This document shows positions 47,102 to 55,834 of a stretch of 64,000 nucleotides of DNA, one piece after another. The DNA comes from Pseudomonas sp. GGS8 (GTDB lineage: Bacteria; Pseudomonadota; Gammaproteobacteria; Pseudomonadales; Pseudomonadaceae): the NCBI RefSeq assembly GCF_024168645.1, contig NZ_JALJWF010000001.1, positions 5,273,501 to 5,337,500 of the forward strand. The letters run 5' to 3'. The position numbers were made by a program, and so were the translations under genes. Numbering within the stretch: the first letter of the stretch is position 1; every line of letters starts with the position of its first letter. The notes beneath the pieces were generated by a model, which was not told the DNA's origin, searched no databases, and was given only the letters and a program-made list of their open reading frames with translations.

Positions 47102-48376
47102 TCAATGCAAATAGTCCTGGAGGCGGTAGTAAGCGCCAACGAACGGCAAGAACCACGGCTTGCCGAAATGCCCGGGAATTGCCGGCCAGTCGAGTTCGCG
47201 CCAGGGATTGGCCTCGACTTTGCCGGCCATCACCTCGGCCATCACCTGGCCCATGTGCACCGACATCTGCACCCCATGGCCGCTGTAGCCCATGGAGTGA
47301 TAAACCCCGCCATGCTGACCGGCGCGAGGCAAACGGTCGGAGGTCATGTCCACCAGCCCGCCCCAGCAGTAGTCGATTTTCACGTTGGCCAACTGCGGGA
47401 ACATCTGCACCATCGCCGCTTGCAGCACCTTGCCGCTCTTGGCGTCGTTCACGCTGTCGGACATCGCAAACCGCGCACGGCCGCCGAACAGCAAGCGGTT
47501 ATCCGGGGTCAGGCGAAAGTAGTTACCGATCATGCGACTGGTGACATAGGCACGCCGACCGGGCAGCAACTGATCGATGAGGAACTGCGGCAGCACCTCA
47601 GTGGCGATCACGAAACTGCCGACTGGCACGATCCGCCGCCGATACCAGCCCAGACCGCCGTGCTGACAGGCCCCAGTCGCCAGCAACACTTGCCCGGCGT
47701 GCAGCGAACCCTTGGCGGTGTTGACCCGATAGCCGCCGGCCTGGGCCTTCCAGTCCGTCACCGGTGTGCCTTGATAGATCAAGGCGCCGTGACGTGCCGC
47801 CGCCTCGGCCAAGCCAACGCCGAAGCGTCCGACGTGCATCTGCACGCCGTTGCGCTGCAATAAGCCGCCATGGAACTGCGCCGAATTCACTTCGGCGCGG
47901 GTCTGTTCGGCGTTCAGTAACTCGACCTCAGCGTCGACTTCCTTGCGAATCAAGTCACAGGTGCGCGCCAGACCCTCGTAGTGCAGCGGTTTGGCCGCCA
48001 GTTTGAGCTTGCCGTTGCGCTTGAGGTCGCAGGCGATCTGCTCCTGCTGCACCAGCGACACGACGCTCTGCACCGCGCTTTCATAGGCCTGGTAATAGGC
48101 CCGGGCCTTGTCGGCACCGAGGCTGGCGCTCAGCCCGGCGTAGTCCTGGGCAACGCCGGTGTTGCACTGACCGCCGTTGCGCCCGGAGGCTTCGCCTATC
48201 ACTCTCCCGGCTTCCAGCACCACCACGCTGGCGCCCTTCAAGGCCAGCGCGCGAGCCGCCGCCAGGCCGGTGAAACCGCCACCGACGATGGCCACGTCGA
48301 CCTGCCCGGGCAACGCACCGAGCTGAGCACCGGTAAACGCCGGTGCGGTGTCGAGCCAGTAGGATTCACTGCCCAT
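47102..48376 (-). CDS. PuuB/OrdL-like FAD-dependent oxidoreductase
   Basis: 424 residues from ATG 48376 (MGSESYWLDT). DAO fold with VAIVGGGFTGLAAARALALKG, EASGRNGGQCNTG (flavin-adjacent motif of gamma-glutamylputrescine oxidase, PuuB) and the C-terminal SMGYSGHGVQMSVHMGQVMAEVM. It oxidises an amine or N-substituted amino acid to an aldehyde or keto form. It sits between the binding-protein gene (95 nt away) and the dehalogenase-type gene (43 nt). Confidence 0.87.
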   Translation of the reverse strand: MGSESYWLDTAPAFTGAQLGALPGQVDVAIVGGGFTGLAAARALALKGASVVVLEAGRVIGEASGRNGGQCNTGVAQDYAGLSASLGADKARAYYQAYESAVQSVVSLVQQEQIACDLKRNGKLKLAAKPLHYEGLARTCDLIRKEVDAEVELLNAEQTRAEVNSAQFHGGLLQRNGVQMHVGRFGVGLAEAAARHGALIYQGTPVTDWKAQAGGYRVNTAKGSLHAGQVLLATGACQHGGLGWYRRRIVPVGSFVIATEVLPQFLIDQLLPGRRAYVTSRMIGNYFRLTPDNRLLFGGRARFAMSDSVNDAKSGKVLQAAMVQMFPQLANVKIDYCWGGLVDMTSDRLPRAGQHGGVYHSMGYSGHGVQMSVHMGQVMAEVMAGKVEANPWRELDWPAIPGHFGKPWFLPFVGAYYRLQDYLH

Positions 48377-48418
48377 ATCCAACCCCTTATTCCGTGAAGA
48401 GCGCCGTTACCGTTCGAC

Positions 48419-49087
48419 TCAGAGACCGACCAGCGCCGCCAGCCCACCAATGTCGGTGATCTGCTGGTAGCCGAAGAACGCATTGCCCGGAACCTCGTGA
48501 CCACGGGCGACAAAGGCCTTGTTCTTGATCTTCATGTCGTGGGCCGGCATCAGGTCGTAACGGAAACTGGAAGACACATGCAAGATGTCTTCCGGGCCGC
48601 AGTTGAGGTTGTCGAGCATGTACTCGAACGCCGCCAGACGCGGCTTGTAGGCCTGAGCCTGTTCAGCGGTGAAGACTTTGTGAAACGGTGCGCCGAGCTT
48701 GTCGACGTTGGACATGATCTGGCTGTCGCTGGCGTTGGAGAAAATCACCAGGGGGATCTTGTCGGCGATTTTCGACAGGCCGGCCGGTACATCCGGGTGC
48801 GGGCCCCAAGTTGGCACGGCGTCGTAATACAGCTGACCTTCGCCACGGTATTCGATGCCCCAACGCTTGCAGACTCGCGCCAGTGCGGTCTTGAGGATTT
48901 CGTCATACGGCCTCCAGTCACCCATGACCTGGTCCAGGCGATAGGCCGAGAAGTCCTTGACGAACTGATCCATCTGCTCGGGCACCACGCGGTCAGCGAA
49001 CAGCTCGCGAGTCATTGTGCCCATGTGGAAATTAGTCAGCGTACCGTAGCAGTCGAACGTAATGAATTTGGGGCGAAGAAAGCTCAT
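48419..49087 (-). CDS. Haloacid dehalogenase type II-like hydrolase (HAD)
   Basis: 222 residues. HAD motif I FDCYGTLTNF (Asp nucleophile), motif II FSNASDSQIM, and motif III with Lys and AHDMKIKNKAF are present. The YGTL start and the ending SSFRYDLMPAHDMKIK place it in the L-2-haloacid dehalogenase (type II) group. Many such proteins act on non-halogenated substrates, so dehalogenation is not implied. First gene of the operon that reads into puuB-like, ABC and dehydrogenase genes. Confidence 0.85.
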   Translation of the reverse strand: MSFLRPKFITFDCYGTLTNFHMGTMTRELFADRVVPEQMDQFVKDFSAYRLDQVMGDWRPYDEILKTALARVCKRWGIEYRGEGQLYYDAVPTWGPHPDVPAGLSKIADKIPLVIFSNASDSQIMSNVDKLGAPFHKVFTAEQAQAYKPRLAAFEYMLDNLNCGPEDILHVSSSFRYDLMPAHDMKIKNKAFVARGHEVPGNAFFGYQQITDIGGLAALVGL

Positions 49088-49383
49088 TGAGTGCGGTCCT
49101 GAAGTTCGTTGAGGTCATGGCGCAACAGGTATTCGCTGCGTTTCGGGAGCGGCGATGCAACGCTGCAGCACACCGTCATTACAACACCGTGAAATCAGCA
49201 GATGGCGTTAAAAGCGACCTCTGCTTGATACAAACCACCGTTTTAGCCTGCCCCCTCAGCAGACTTTGCGGCTCGCTCCAGCCTTGGGCAAACCCCGTAT
49301 TTATGCGCTCTTATGGACCTTCATGGCCGCGCGGGGCTCAAAAACGCCCCCATTCACGGCAGAACCTGCGCCGGGCTGAACGA

Positions 49384-49415
49384 AAACGGGCGCGTCCCTG
49401 AGGAAGCGCCCGTTT
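49384..49415 (-). terminator. Rho-independent terminator of the aldehyde dehydrogenase transcript
   Basis: AAACGGGCGC pairs with GCGCCCGTTT over 10 bp around a 12-nt loop. On the minus strand the stem is followed by TTTTCG. It lies 226 nt past the aldehyde dehydrogenase stop codon. Confidence 0.75.
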
Positions 49416-49459
49416 GGGTGCGGTTTGAAACCTGTCGACGATCTGCGGTTAACGGATCA

Positions 49460-49632
49460 CCTGTGGCGAGGGAGCTTGTCGGAACGCCGCATCGCCCCGT
49501 TCGGCTGCGAAGCAGTCGTAAAACCGGCTGACGCGTTTTACCTGGCGGATCGCGGTGAGTGTTTTTTTGGGGCCGCTGCGCGGCCCAACGGGGGCAAGCC
49601 CCCTCGCCACAGGCAGCCCCCCTCGCCACAGA
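49460..49632. repeat. Long GTGGCGAGGGAGCTTG-type repeat element
   Basis: Outer arms CTGTGGCGAGGGAGCTTGTC and CAAGCCCCCTCGCCACAG are inverted and separated by ~110 nt. The inside includes the hairpin GGGCCGCTGCGCGGCCC (49570-49586) after a seven-T run. A second arm CCCCTCGCCACAGAG follows. This is a different REP class from the GTGGGAGCGGGC elements. Confidence 0.75.
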
Positions 49633-49640
49633 GTTATGTG

Positions 49641-51113
49641 TTAGTACGCGATATCGATCAGCACACTCTTGAAGCGCAAGTTGGCTTCGAACGCTTCGCG
49701 GCCCAGGTCCTTGCCGATGCCGGAGCGTTTGTAGCCGCCGGTCGGCAGGATGTAGTCGTTGCTGCGTCCGTAGCGGTTGACCCACACCGTGCCCGCCTCC
49801 AGCCGCCGGACCAGGCGCAGGGCGCGGTTGATGTCGGCGGTGTGCACGCCCGCCGCCAGGCCGTAAGTGGCGTGTGCGGCCAGGCTCAGTGCCTGTTCTT
49901 CGTCATCGAACGCCTGCACCGTCAGCACCGGGCCGAAGATTTCTTCGCAGATCGCCGGATTCTGGTTGTCCAGACCCGCCAGCAACGTCGGTTGGTAATA
50001 GGCACCACCCAACCCTTCAAACAAGCCACCACCGGTCAACACTTCGGCCCCGGCCTGACGTGAACGCTGGACGATGCCGTCGATGCGGCTGGCCTGCAAT
50101 CGCGAAATGATCGGCGACAGCGTGCTCTCGGACGACCAGGTCGGCCCCGGGCGCAATTCCTCGAAATACGCCTGCAAGTGCGCAACGAACGGTTCCATGA
50201 TCGAGCGCTCAATCAATAGCCGCGAACCGGACACGCACACCTGCCCGGCATTGCCGGTGATGGCCAGCGCCACGGTGCGCGCGGTTTTCGCGAGGTCCGG
50301 TACGTCGGCGAACACCAGTTGCGGGCTCTTGCCGCCCAGCTCCAGCGTCACCGGTTTCGGCCCCACCAATGCACAAGTGGACATGATGCTCGACCCGGTC
50401 GCCGTAGACCCGGTAAAAGTCACCTTGCCCACCCGTGGATGACGGCACAAGGCATCGCCGGTGATGCGGCCATCGCCCTGGACCACGTTGAAAATCCCCG
50501 CAGGAATGCCCGCCTGCACCGCCAGTTCGGCAAAGCGCAGGCTGGAAAACGGCGTGAGTTCCGACGGTTTGAGCACCACGGCATTGCCGGCGGCCAGCGC
50601 CGGGGCAACTTTCCACGACGCCATGCTCAACGGGAAATTCCACGGCGCGATGGCGGCGATCACGCCATACGGTTCAGCGATCTGCATACCCAATCGATCG
50701 GTCTGGGTCGCGGCGACATGACCGCCGTGCTTGTCCGCCAGTTCGGCAAAGAAGCGAATGCCCTCGGCGACATAAGGAATGTCCCAGGCGATCACATCTT
50801 TATGCGGACGGGTCGAACCCACCGCTTCCAGCGGCGCCAGCACAGCGGCATCGGCTTCGATCAGATCGGCCCAGCGGCGCATGACACGTGCCCGCTCCCG
50901 GGGCGGACGGCTGGCCCAATCGCTGCGGTTAAACGCCTGCCAGGCATCGTTGACCGCTTCATCCACCAGGTCGGCATCGGCGATCGGCAACTGGGCATAG
51001 GCCTGGCCGTCCGAAGGGCGAACCACCTCCAGTCCCGGCTGGGCGTCGCGGTATTTGCCTGCAATAAAGTGAGCGCTGCGCACAGCGATAAGGCGAGGAT
51101 CAAAGCTATCCAT
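49641..51113 (-). CDS. Aldehyde dehydrogenase (PuuC/betaine-aldehyde type)
   Basis: 490 residues of the ALDH superfamily. Catalytic Glu in LELGGKSPQLVFAD, nucleophile Cys in NAGQVCVSGSRLLIE, and the NFPLSMASWKVAPALAAGN NAD-binding region are all present. VNRYGRSNDYILPTGGYKRSGIGKDLG near the end is like gamma-glutamyl-gamma-aminobutyraldehyde and betaine-aldehyde dehydrogenases. It may oxidise the aldehyde made by the PuuB-like oxidase downstream. It stands alone in its transcript, between a GNAT gene on the other strand and its own terminator. Confidence 0.87.
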   Translation of the reverse strand: MDSFDPRLIAVRSAHFIAGKYRDAQPGLEVVRPSDGQAYAQLPIADADLVDEAVNDAWQAFNRSDWASRPPRERARVMRRWADLIEADAAVLAPLEAVGSTRPHKDVIAWDIPYVAEGIRFFAELADKHGGHVAATQTDRLGMQIAEPYGVIAAIAPWNFPLSMASWKVAPALAAGNAVVLKPSELTPFSSLRFAELAVQAGIPAGIFNVVQGDGRITGDALCRHPRVGKVTFTGSTATGSSIMSTCALVGPKPVTLELGGKSPQLVFADVPDLAKTARTVALAITGNAGQVCVSGSRLLIERSIMEPFVAHLQAYFEELRPGPTWSSESTLSPIISRLQASRIDGIVQRSRQAGAEVLTGGGLFEGLGGAYYQPTLLAGLDNQNPAICEEIFGPVLTVQAFDDEEQALSLAAHATYGLAAGVHTADINRALRLVRRLEAGTVWVNRYGRSNDYILPTGGYKRSGIGKDLGREAFEANLRFKSVLIDIAY

Positions 51114-51354
51114 GGAGCACTCCAGAAAGGGACGGCGAGGCGTTTACTCAGGCCTCCATCGTAGAAAAAAAGCCCAAGCATTTGCTGCCGACCTTATGGG
51201 GCAATTAAGTAGTAAGTGTGGTCTGCAGGCCTTTGATGTGAGGAATCTGCCGAATCTTTCCGCACCCCTTGTCAGGCCTTCGCGCAGATGGGATACAGGC
51301 ATCCTCGCGCCGGAAAACCGGCTGATCGCGCACACTGTAAAACGGAGACTCGCC

Positions 51355-52212
51355 ATGTCCGCCTCGCACCCTTCCACCTATGTCTATCGGCCGATGACCG
51401 CCGCCGATTTGCCTTCGGCCCATGCCTTGTCTGTTGAGTTGAAGTGGCCTCATCGTCTGGAAGACTGGGCGATGTTGCAGCGGGTCAGCGAAGGTTTCGT
51501 GGTGCTCGATGGCGAACGTTTGATCGGCACCGCGTTCGCCTGTCTGCAAGGCGGTTTCGCCACCATCGGCCTGGTGATTGTCAGTGACGACTATCAGGGC
51601 CAGGGCATCGGCCGTCGGTTGATGGAGCACGCGCTGCAAGCCTGCCAGTCGCGCACGCCAGTGCTCAATGCAACCCTCGCCGGCGCACCGCTTTACACCA
51701 GCCAGGGCTTTGTCGAGTTCGCCCGGATTCAGCAGCATCAAGGCTTGGTGCAGGTGCCCGCGCTCGAACCTCTGGCGGACGGCGAAGAGTGCCGCCCGTT
51801 GCAGGCGACGGACCGGGCTCGTCAACTGGAGCTGGCCAACGCCGGCAGCGGGCTGGACCGGCACGCGGTGCTCACGGATCTGTTCGCAGTGGTCGAGCAC
51901 TCGGTGGGTATCGAGCGCGACGGTCAGTTGCGTGCCTTCGCCCTGCTGCGCCCGTTCGGCCGCGGTCGTTGCCTCGGCCCGGTCATCGCCGAAACCCAGG
52001 AACAGGCGAAACACTTGATCGCCGTATTGCTGGCCCAGGTGCCGGACGCTTTCGTGCGAATAGACATTCCGGCCGACAGTGGTTTGAGCGAGTGGCTGGC
52101 GCTGGCCGGTCTCAAACAGGTCGACACCGTGGCGCAAATGGCGCGGGGCACACCGCCGCAAGCGGTCAACGGCGTCCGCCAATTGGCCCTCGTCAGCCAA
52201 GCCATTGGCTGA
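51355..52212 (+). CDS. GNAT-family N-acetyltransferase, tandem GNAT domains
   Basis: 285 residues from ATG 51355, preceded by GGAGA. N-terminal GNAT domain (about 10-135) has the acetyl-CoA motif DDYQGQGIGRRLMEHAL. The C-terminal half (about 145-285) is a weaker GNAT-like fold with RPFGRGRCLGPVIAETQEQAKHL. The N-terminal text YRPMTAADLPSAHALSVELKWPHRLEDW recurs in acetyltransferases next to catabolic amine genes. The acceptor substrate is unknown. Followed after 69 nt by a bicupin. Confidence 0.83.
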   Translation: MSASHPSTYVYRPMTAADLPSAHALSVELKWPHRLEDWAMLQRVSEGFVVLDGERLIGTAFACLQGGFATIGLVIVSDDYQGQGIGRRLMEHALQACQSRTPVLNATLAGAPLYTSQGFVEFARIQQHQGLVQVPALEPLADGEECRPLQATDRARQLELANAGSGLDRHAVLTDLFAVVEHSVGIERDGQLRAFALLRPFGRGRCLGPVIAETQEQAKHLIAVLLAQVPDAFVRIDIPADSGLSEWLALAGLKQVDTVAQMARGTPPQAVNGVRQLALVSQAIG

Positions 52213-52281
52213 TCCCGGCGCGCGATGAAGCGAGCCTCTTCCAACACCTTCTACCCGCCATTTGCAGGGAGCGTCACCCGT

Positions 52282-52974
52282 ATGTCTCAACCTACCGTTC
52301 TGCTGTTGGCTCGCGCTGACGGCAGCCGTGTTTCTACGCCTTTCAAAGCCGCGCCCTTGAGTTCCATCGACCCTTTCATGGACGGTCGTCAGATCGCCTT
52401 CACCGGGCCCGACGGCGTCGCGGCAGGCCTCGTTCACACCAGCAAAACCCTCGATATCAAGGACTTCCCGCACACCGAAGTGATCGTGCTGCAATCCGGG
52501 GAACAGGTGCTGGAACTGGGGATCGGTGCCAGCGCGGTGATCGGTCGCGGTACGGCGCTGCAAGTTCAGGCACAACCCGATACGTGCTGGGCCTTCTGCG
52601 CCGTCACCAGCCCCACTGCCGAACTGACGCCGGGGCTCACGGCGCTCGACCCTTTGGCGATGCTGTCGCCTTCGGCGGCACCGGAACCGCAGATACTGAT
52701 CGGGCCTACGCCGCAGTGTCGTTCGCGCAATGCCTTCGAAGATGACGCCACTGATCTGCGCGTCGGTGTCTGGGATTCGACGCCGTACACCCGCCATGGC
52801 CGACCACACAAACTCAACGAGCTGATGCACCTGCTTGAAGGCAGTGTGAGCTTGCAAGCGCCCGACGGGAGCAGCGTAACGGTCAACCCTGGTGACACCG
52901 TGTTCGTACCGCAAGGCGCGCCATGCGCCTGGAGCAGTGCACGGTATGTGCGCAAGGTGTATGCCGTCAAATAG
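52282..52974 (+). CDS. Bicupin-fold protein
   Basis: 230 residues from ATG 52282 (MSQPTVLLLA). Two cupin units: about 50-105 (TEVIVLQSGEQVLELG) and about 150-215 (LNELMHLLEGSVSLQAPDGSSVTVNPGDTVFVPQGAP). The second has the cupin 2 motif PGDTVFVPQG and one His (ELMHLLEG), fewer metal ligands than canonical enzymes. It lies in one direction with the GNAT gene and may share its transcript. Role unknown; EutQ-like or transcription-linked cupins are possible. Confidence 0.8.
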   Translation: MSQPTVLLLARADGSRVSTPFKAAPLSSIDPFMDGRQIAFTGPDGVAAGLVHTSKTLDIKDFPHTEVIVLQSGEQVLELGIGASAVIGRGTALQVQAQPDTCWAFCAVTSPTAELTPGLTALDPLAMLSPSAAPEPQILIGPTPQCRSRNAFEDDATDLRVGVWDSTPYTRHGRPHKLNELMHLLEGSVSLQAPDGSSVTVNPGDTVFVPQGAPCAWSSARYVRKVYAVK

Positions 52975-53023
52975 CACTATACGTTTCGATCTGTGGGGAC
53001 TGGGCTTGCTCGCACCCCGGACT

Positions 53024-53117
53024 CCTTGTGGGAGCGGGCTTGCCCGCGATAGCGATGTGTCCGTTACATCAATGTTGGATCTACCGCTGTCATCGCGGGC
53101 AAGCCCGCTCCCACAGG
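53024..53117. repeat. REPIN
   Basis: CCTTGTGGGAGCGGGCTTGCCCGCGAT and ATCGCGGGCAAGCCCGCTCCCACAGG are inverted around about 40 nt, between the converging bicupin and OprD genes. Confidence 0.92.
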
Positions 53118-53168
53118 TATTTGTGCTGAACTCAGTAAATGTGTCTACAAAGCCCTCCCACAGATGCC

Positions 53169-54512
53169 TCAGAACTTCCCGCCCAACGGGTATTCAATCG
53201 CCAGGCGAATCTGATCGGCATCCAGCTCGGCCTGCGCCGAATTCCCTCGATGGACCGCATGGCGCAGGGTAAACCCAAGGTTCTTCGCCGGGCCCGACTG
53301 CACCACATATTTGGCCTGCAGATCACGTTCCCAATGCTTGCCACCCTGTCCGTAACCCAACCACTGGTAACCGCCGTTCGGGTCCATGTGACTGCCGTCG
53401 ATGCCGCTGCCGCGTACATACAGCGCGCCGAAGGTCAGGCCAGGAACGCCATAACCGGCCATGTTCAGATCATAACGAGCCTGCCAGGACGCTTCTTCGG
53501 GTGCGTTGAAGTCGGACAGCGCCACCGAGTTGCTCAGGTAAATCGCGCCCCGGGTCACGTAGTCGAAGGGCGTGTCGCCATCGACCTTTTGGTAGCCCAG
53601 ACCAAAGCTGTGAGCGCCGACCTTGTAGGTGGAGAGAAAACTCCAAGTGGTGTTGTCGATACGGCCCGATAACGCTTTGCCGGTGTCCTGGGTGCGATAC
53701 AGATTGAGGTCGAAGATCAGGTCCTGGCCAGCGGCCAACGGCTGCGTGTACACCGCGCCCAGATAGTGCTGGCGCCAGGTATTGTCGTACTGCGCGCTGA
53801 ACAGGCTGGCATTGAGCCCCTTGACCGAGGTATTACGCACACCGATCAAATCGAAGCTGTTGCCCTGCTTGCCGTTGGAGTAATTGACCACAAAGCCTTG
53901 GTCATGGCTGGTGGCGTTACGGTCGGTGCTCTCGTTAAAGTGCCCGCCATACAGCGTGGTGCCAGGCAGTTCGCGGCTGGTCAGCAGCCAGCCGGTGGCG
54001 GTTTCGGGCAACAAGCGGCTGTCGGATGAGCCGAACACCGGGGTTTTCACCCGCTGCTCGCCGTAGCGCAATTCGCTGGAGGAAAAACGCAGCTTGGCCA
54101 CCGCACCGCCTCGGCTGAACTCATCCTTGGGGTGGCCTTCGTTGTCCACGCCGAGCACCCGCGCCTTACCGGCGCGCCCGCCACCGCTGTCCAGTTGCCA
54201 GCCGGAATACAGGTGCGCGTCCAGCCCGAAACCCACGGTGCCGGTGGTGAAACCCGAGGCCACATCGGCCATCAGACCGTAAGCCCACTCCTGCGCCAGA
54301 TCGCTGCGCTGGGCCCTGGGTTTATAGGCGTTGCGCGCGCCGTTACTCAGCGAACCGTGTTGATAATCGCGACGATCAAAGAGGCTGCGATTGAGCAGGC
54401 TCCATTGGCTGTCCTGCAAAAATCCGTTGGCGTTGTCTTGTTCCGATGCCTGAGCGAGCAGGGTTTCCCCTCCCAAGGCCAAAAGCAGGGCGTGCGTCGT
54501 TAACGTCTTCAC
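53169..54512 (-). CDS. OprD-family outer-membrane porin (GTG start)
   Basis: 447 residues from GTG 54512 (VKTLTTHALLLAL), which has AGGAGAG 8 nt upstream; the frame is open further back but without family likeness. Signal peptide ends LLAQA. The mature barrel has GFLQDSQWSLLNRSLFDRRDYQHG, LAQEWAYGLMADVASGFTTGTVGFGLDAH, LYRTQDTGKALSG and the C-terminal IRLAIEYPLGGKF. It lies at the edge of the opine/amine catabolic region and may take its substrate across the outer membrane. Confidence 0.9.
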   Translation of the reverse strand: MKTLTTHALLLALGGETLLAQASEQDNANGFLQDSQWSLLNRSLFDRRDYQHGSLSNGARNAYKPRAQRSDLAQEWAYGLMADVASGFTTGTVGFGLDAHLYSGWQLDSGGGRAGKARVLGVDNEGHPKDEFSRGGAVAKLRFSSSELRYGEQRVKTPVFGSSDSRLLPETATGWLLTSRELPGTTLYGGHFNESTDRNATSHDQGFVVNYSNGKQGNSFDLIGVRNTSVKGLNASLFSAQYDNTWRQHYLGAVYTQPLAAGQDLIFDLNLYRTQDTGKALSGRIDNTTWSFLSTYKVGAHSFGLGYQKVDGDTPFDYVTRGAIYLSNSVALSDFNAPEEASWQARYDLNMAGYGVPGLTFGALYVRGSGIDGSHMDPNGGYQWLGYGQGGKHWERDLQAKYVVQSGPAKNLGFTLRHAVHRGNSAQAELDADQIRLAIEYPLGGKF

Positions 54513-54589
54513 AGTTCTCTCCTGGAAAATCGGTCGTGCGTAGCGGGTCTGCCAGGTGCCCCGCCCAATGGGGGGCACCGAAGAGCGGC

Positions 54590-55795
54590 TCAGAGGTACT
54601 TGAGAATCGCGATGTCGCGACGGCGCTGTTTGAGGTTGGCGAACCAGCGCGTCGGGAAGAACAGCAGCACCCCGAGAATCACGCTCCACAGCCAGACCAT
54701 GGGCAAGTTATCGAAGCCGTAATAGGTGCCCTGATTGGCGCCCCAGATGGCAACGGCTACCAGGTACATGGCCTTGAGCACGTACAGGTGCAGCAAATAG
54801 AAAAACATCGGCGCACCACCGTAGATCGCCAGGGTCGCAGTGGACCAGCGATCCTGGGCCTTCTCGAACACCGCCAGAAGAATCAGCCCCAGGCCGAGGG
54901 TCGGCATCAGGAACATCAGCGACGGCGGATACTTCTTCGCGCTCATGAAGCTCATGAACGTGCGCAGCGAGTCACCGGTCTGCACCCAAGGTTTTTCGCC
55001 GTAAACGTTCAGGTAGCGGATGAACACGAATGCCGCCAGCAGGCCGAAGCCGACTTTGAGCAAGCGGGAAATCCGCGCGGCCGGTTCTATGTCCTTGCCG
55101 AACCACGGGCCGATGGCCCAGCCCAGCAAAATCACACCGATCCACGGCAACACCGGATACGTGGTGCGAGCCCGGGTGAACTCGGTGATGTCGATGAACA
55201 CCCGCTGATGCAGAATCGACCACGGCACAAAGAACGGCGACTCCGGCCCCACGGTCACGCCATCGAGCAGGTTGTGCCCGGCGACAATCGCCACCCCAAG
55301 TACGATCAGCCAGCCGCGTTTGAAGTGCAGCAACCCGGCGAGCACGATCATGCAGATGCCGATGCACCAGATCACTTGCAGCCACAGCGTCTTGGGTGGG
55401 AACTCGGCGTTCCAGGCAAAGCACACGAACGTGAGCTCCAGAAACACCAGGAACAGCCCGCGCTTGAGCAGGAACACCGAGGTTTCATTGGCCGTGTGTT
55501 TCTGGCTGTAGAGCCACGCCGACAACCCGGTGAGGAAGATGAACACCGGGGCGCAGAGGGTGCTCAGCAGGCGGGTGAAGAACAGGTCCGGGGTCACGCT
55601 CAAGGCATCGATCGGGTCGGTGACCTGGCGGTGCAGCAGAAAGGTTTCACGCACGTGGTCGATCAGCATCAACAGCATGACGAAACCGCGCAGGGCATCG
55701 ATGGCGAGCATCCGAGTGTTGGTTTTGGCAATGCTGGTGGCCAGCGCAGGGGAAACACTTCCCGCCTGCCCTGCCACGCTTGTAGATAGGCTCAT
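54590..55795 (-). CDS. DUF1624/HGSNAT-like membrane acyltransferase
   Basis: 401 residues from ATG 55795 (MSLSTSVAGQ); a GTG three codons earlier is possible. About ten transmembrane helices. The N-terminal RMLAIDALRGFVMLLMLIDHVRETF is the DUF1624 (heparan-alpha-glucosaminide N-acetyltransferase-like) signature with the conserved DALRG and DH residues. Later GAPMFFYLLHLYVLK follows the same pattern. It may transfer an acyl group from a cytosolic donor to an exported sugar, but no substrate is known. The DUF4198 gene lies 39 nt upstream on the same strand. Confidence 0.82.
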   Translation of the reverse strand: MSLSTSVAGQAGSVSPALATSIAKTNTRMLAIDALRGFVMLLMLIDHVRETFLLHRQVTDPIDALSVTPDLFFTRLLSTLCAPVFIFLTGLSAWLYSQKHTANETSVFLLKRGLFLVFLELTFVCFAWNAEFPPKTLWLQVIWCIGICMIVLAGLLHFKRGWLIVLGVAIVAGHNLLDGVTVGPESPFFVPWSILHQRVFIDITEFTRARTTYPVLPWIGVILLGWAIGPWFGKDIEPAARISRLLKVGFGLLAAFVFIRYLNVYGEKPWVQTGDSLRTFMSFMSAKKYPPSLMFLMPTLGLGLILLAVFEKAQDRWSTATLAIYGGAPMFFYLLHLYVLKAMYLVAVAIWGANQGTYYGFDNLPMVWLWSVILGVLLFFPTRWFANLKQRRRDIAILKYL

Positions 55796-55834
55796 ATCAG
55801 TCACTCATGTCTTGGTCAGTGGACTACCGCTGGC

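Larger units (their letters stand above)
49088..49640. other. 553-nt intergenic region
   Basis: No gene is seen in any frame. The first ~290 nt (49088-49380) probably carry the promoter of the dehalogenase operon on the minus strand; no clear -35/-10 pair stands out. Then come a terminator hairpin (49384-49415) and a complex REP-type repeat (49460-49632). Confidence 0.6.

Noticed and set aside
51205..52977. 590-residue minus-strand frame opposite the GNAT and bicupin genes
   Set aside because: It is antisense to two recognisable genes and its composition is that of a shadow (many Arg/Gln/His).
54446..55789. 447-residue plus-strand frame opposite the DUF1624 gene
   Set aside because: Shadow of a membrane protein: Gln/His/Glu-rich with no hydrophobic segments, the usual antisense of hydrophobic coding DNA.
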